A stretch of 64,000 bases of DNA from the NCBI GenBank assembly GCA_041394845.1, contig JAWKHL010000003.1:496001-560000 (forward strand), given 5' to 3'. Source of the DNA: JAHCHG01 sp041394845. GTDB lineage: Bacteria; Acidobacteriota; Blastocatellia; Pyrinomonadales; Pyrinomonadaceae. The position numbers were made by a program, and so were the translations under genes. Position 1 is the first letter of the stretch, and each line of letters begins with the position of its first letter. The notes under the pieces are model-generated. The model had not been told where the DNA came from, did not search any database, and saw nothing but the letters and a program-made list of their open reading frames with translations. Of the stretch, positions 63,153-64,000 are shown one piece after another.

Positions 63153-64000
63153 CTATTTAGCAACCGTGATCTCTCTTTCGGTTGAATTATAGCCGCCGTT
63201 ATCGACCGGTTTTCCGTCTTTGTCAACCAGTTCGAGTTTGACCTTGTGGGTTCCGGTCGTCCAGCCCGAAAGCCAGATCGGTCCCCATTTTTCGATCATT
63301 TTCGGCTCATTGCCGTCAACCGAATATCTGACCTTGTACTCGCCTCCGTCGCCGGTCAGTTTGGCTCCGGTCAGCCAGAAATCGAGCATGATCGCCTCGG
63401 CGTCGGCTCCTTTGTATTCTCCTTTCGGACGGCTGTATGTCAAAAGCGGTTTGGCCGCATCGACCGCTCCGGCGTTGCTTTTGGCCATATCCTTGCCTTC
63501 AGCTTTCGGAGCCGTATTGGCGTCGGCGACCTTTTCTCCGCTGTTGGTCGTGGTCGGTTTGGTGTCATCCGCCCCGCCGCTTTTGACCGTGAATTTGACC
63601 ATTTGAAAAGCGCCCTCGTTCTTGTAGCTTTCATGCCAGGGGCGCGACGGGAAAACCCGCAGAGTGTGTTCGCCGTCGGCCACATTGCGAAGCTCGAACT
63701 CCTGATCCAGATTGTAATAGGCCTCATAGGGCTGATTGTCCAAAATGACGTGGATGTGATTGCCCATTCCGGTCGCCGGATCTTTGCCCGGTTTGTAGCC
63801 CTTCAGATCGCCGCCGAGTTCGAGTTTGACCTTGACGGTCGATCCTTCAATGGTGGCCCCGTCTTTGGGTTCGATGAATTTAAGGGTCGGTGCCGCCTGA
63901 TCCTGCTCGCCGCGTGCCGCCATCATGTCCTTGATCTTCTGCGGTCTTTCGGTCTCGGTTAAATTCTGTTTGGCCGGAGATGCAGATTGATTGCCCGGAG
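63153..64000 (-). CDS. Hypothetical exported-type protein (5' end outside window)
   Basis: Open to the right window edge; the first visible residues are PGNQSASPAKQNLTETERPQ. An internal ATG at 63926 is not needed as a start. Two beta domains are seen: one with APTLKFIEPKDGATIEGSTVKVKLELGG ... NHIHVILDNQPYEAYYNL (residues around 35-145), resembling domains that carry a histidine-containing HIHV strand, and a C-terminal one (GGEYKVRYSVDGNEPKMIEKWGPIWLSGWTTGTHKVKLELVDKDG). A Thr/Ala/Lys-rich linker joins them. No function known to me. Confidence 0.75.
   Translation of the reverse strand, partial: PGNQSASPAKQNLTETERPQKIKDMMAARGEQDQAAPTLKFIEPKDGATIEGSTVKVKLELGGDLKGYKPGKDPATGMGNHIHVILDNQPYEAYYNLDQEFELRNVADGEHTLRVFPSRPWHESYKNEGAFQMVKFTVKSGGADDTKPTTTNSGEKVADANTAPKAEGKDMAKSNAGAVDAAKPLLTYSRPKGEYKGADAEAIMLDFWLTGAKLTGDGGEYKVRYSVDGNEPKMIEKWGPIWLSGWTTGTHKVKLELVDKDGKPVDNGGYNSTEREITVAK

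Overview
The window looks like a chromosomal segment of an Acidobacteriota genome, most likely class Blastocatellia (Pyrinomonadaceae-like). The clues are an acidobacterial-type sigma factor next to a Ser/Thr kinase with a beta-propeller tail, a TIGR03436-type VWFA protein, an RNase E/G with a very large charged insert, and mid-range GC with clear strand and codon bias. This placement is inference from gene families; there is no rRNA or tRNA gene in the window.

Layout. 1-2520: ECF sigma factor and Ser/Thr kinase (minus strand). 2521-4779: a peptidoglycan-binding-like protein and a methyltransferase, each preceded by the same ECF-type promoter motif. 4855-9069: histidine kinase, acyl-CoA desaturase, acetyl-CoA synthetase. 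9191-12682: membrane patatin and an AT-rich, largely empty 1.25 kb stretch. 12683-23079: RNase E/G, a YARHG protein, OsmC, a glycine-zipper protein, and gyrB split by an HNH intein. 23157-32303: sterol-desaturase-like hydroxylase, nadA with a structured leader, RNase Z, ferredoxin, a secreted hydrolase, Rieske, CBS and Hsp20 proteins, Lon. 32420-40923: S41 protease, VWFA protein, a nitrilase/acyl-reductase-like pair, quinone oxidoreductase, HAD phosphatase and small hypotheticals. 41189-48131: a retron locus. 49504-57886: the rod-shape and cell-wall cluster mreB-mreC-mreD-mrdA-rodA-PBP1A. 57973-64000: a LytS/LytTR two-component system, several small exported proteins and hydrolases, and a MITE insertion.

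The most interesting locus is 41189-48131. A WGR+ARM/HEAT-repeat protein is translationally coupled to a winged-helix/SWIM (WHSWIM-like) protein. They are followed by two tandem structured RNA units and then a retron-type reverse transcriptase with NAxxH, YADD and VTG motifs. The gene content matches what I recall as type XIII retrons (ARM + WHSWIM + RT). The two RNA units each have terminal a1/a2 arms, a GNGCGGCG-type msr hairpin, and a 23-bp msd-like stem closing a 27-nt loop. The loops are nearly identical while the long stems are different in sequence yet perfectly self-complementary. That is strong covariation and a tandem ncRNA arrangement I do not know from described retrons.

At genome scale, most intergenic regions carry families of degenerate 7-bp tandem repeats, such as GTGAGCA, AATCCGA, AAATGAT, TTAACCA and AAAGTGA types. 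They are often arranged as two inverted arms around a hairpin, and several bracket rho-independent terminators. Other notable points are a 268-bp MITE with 24-bp perfect ends and an 8-bp target duplication, a codon-usage patch inside the PBP2 gene, a frameshifted exported-protein gene, and a possible NAD-related attenuator before nadA.
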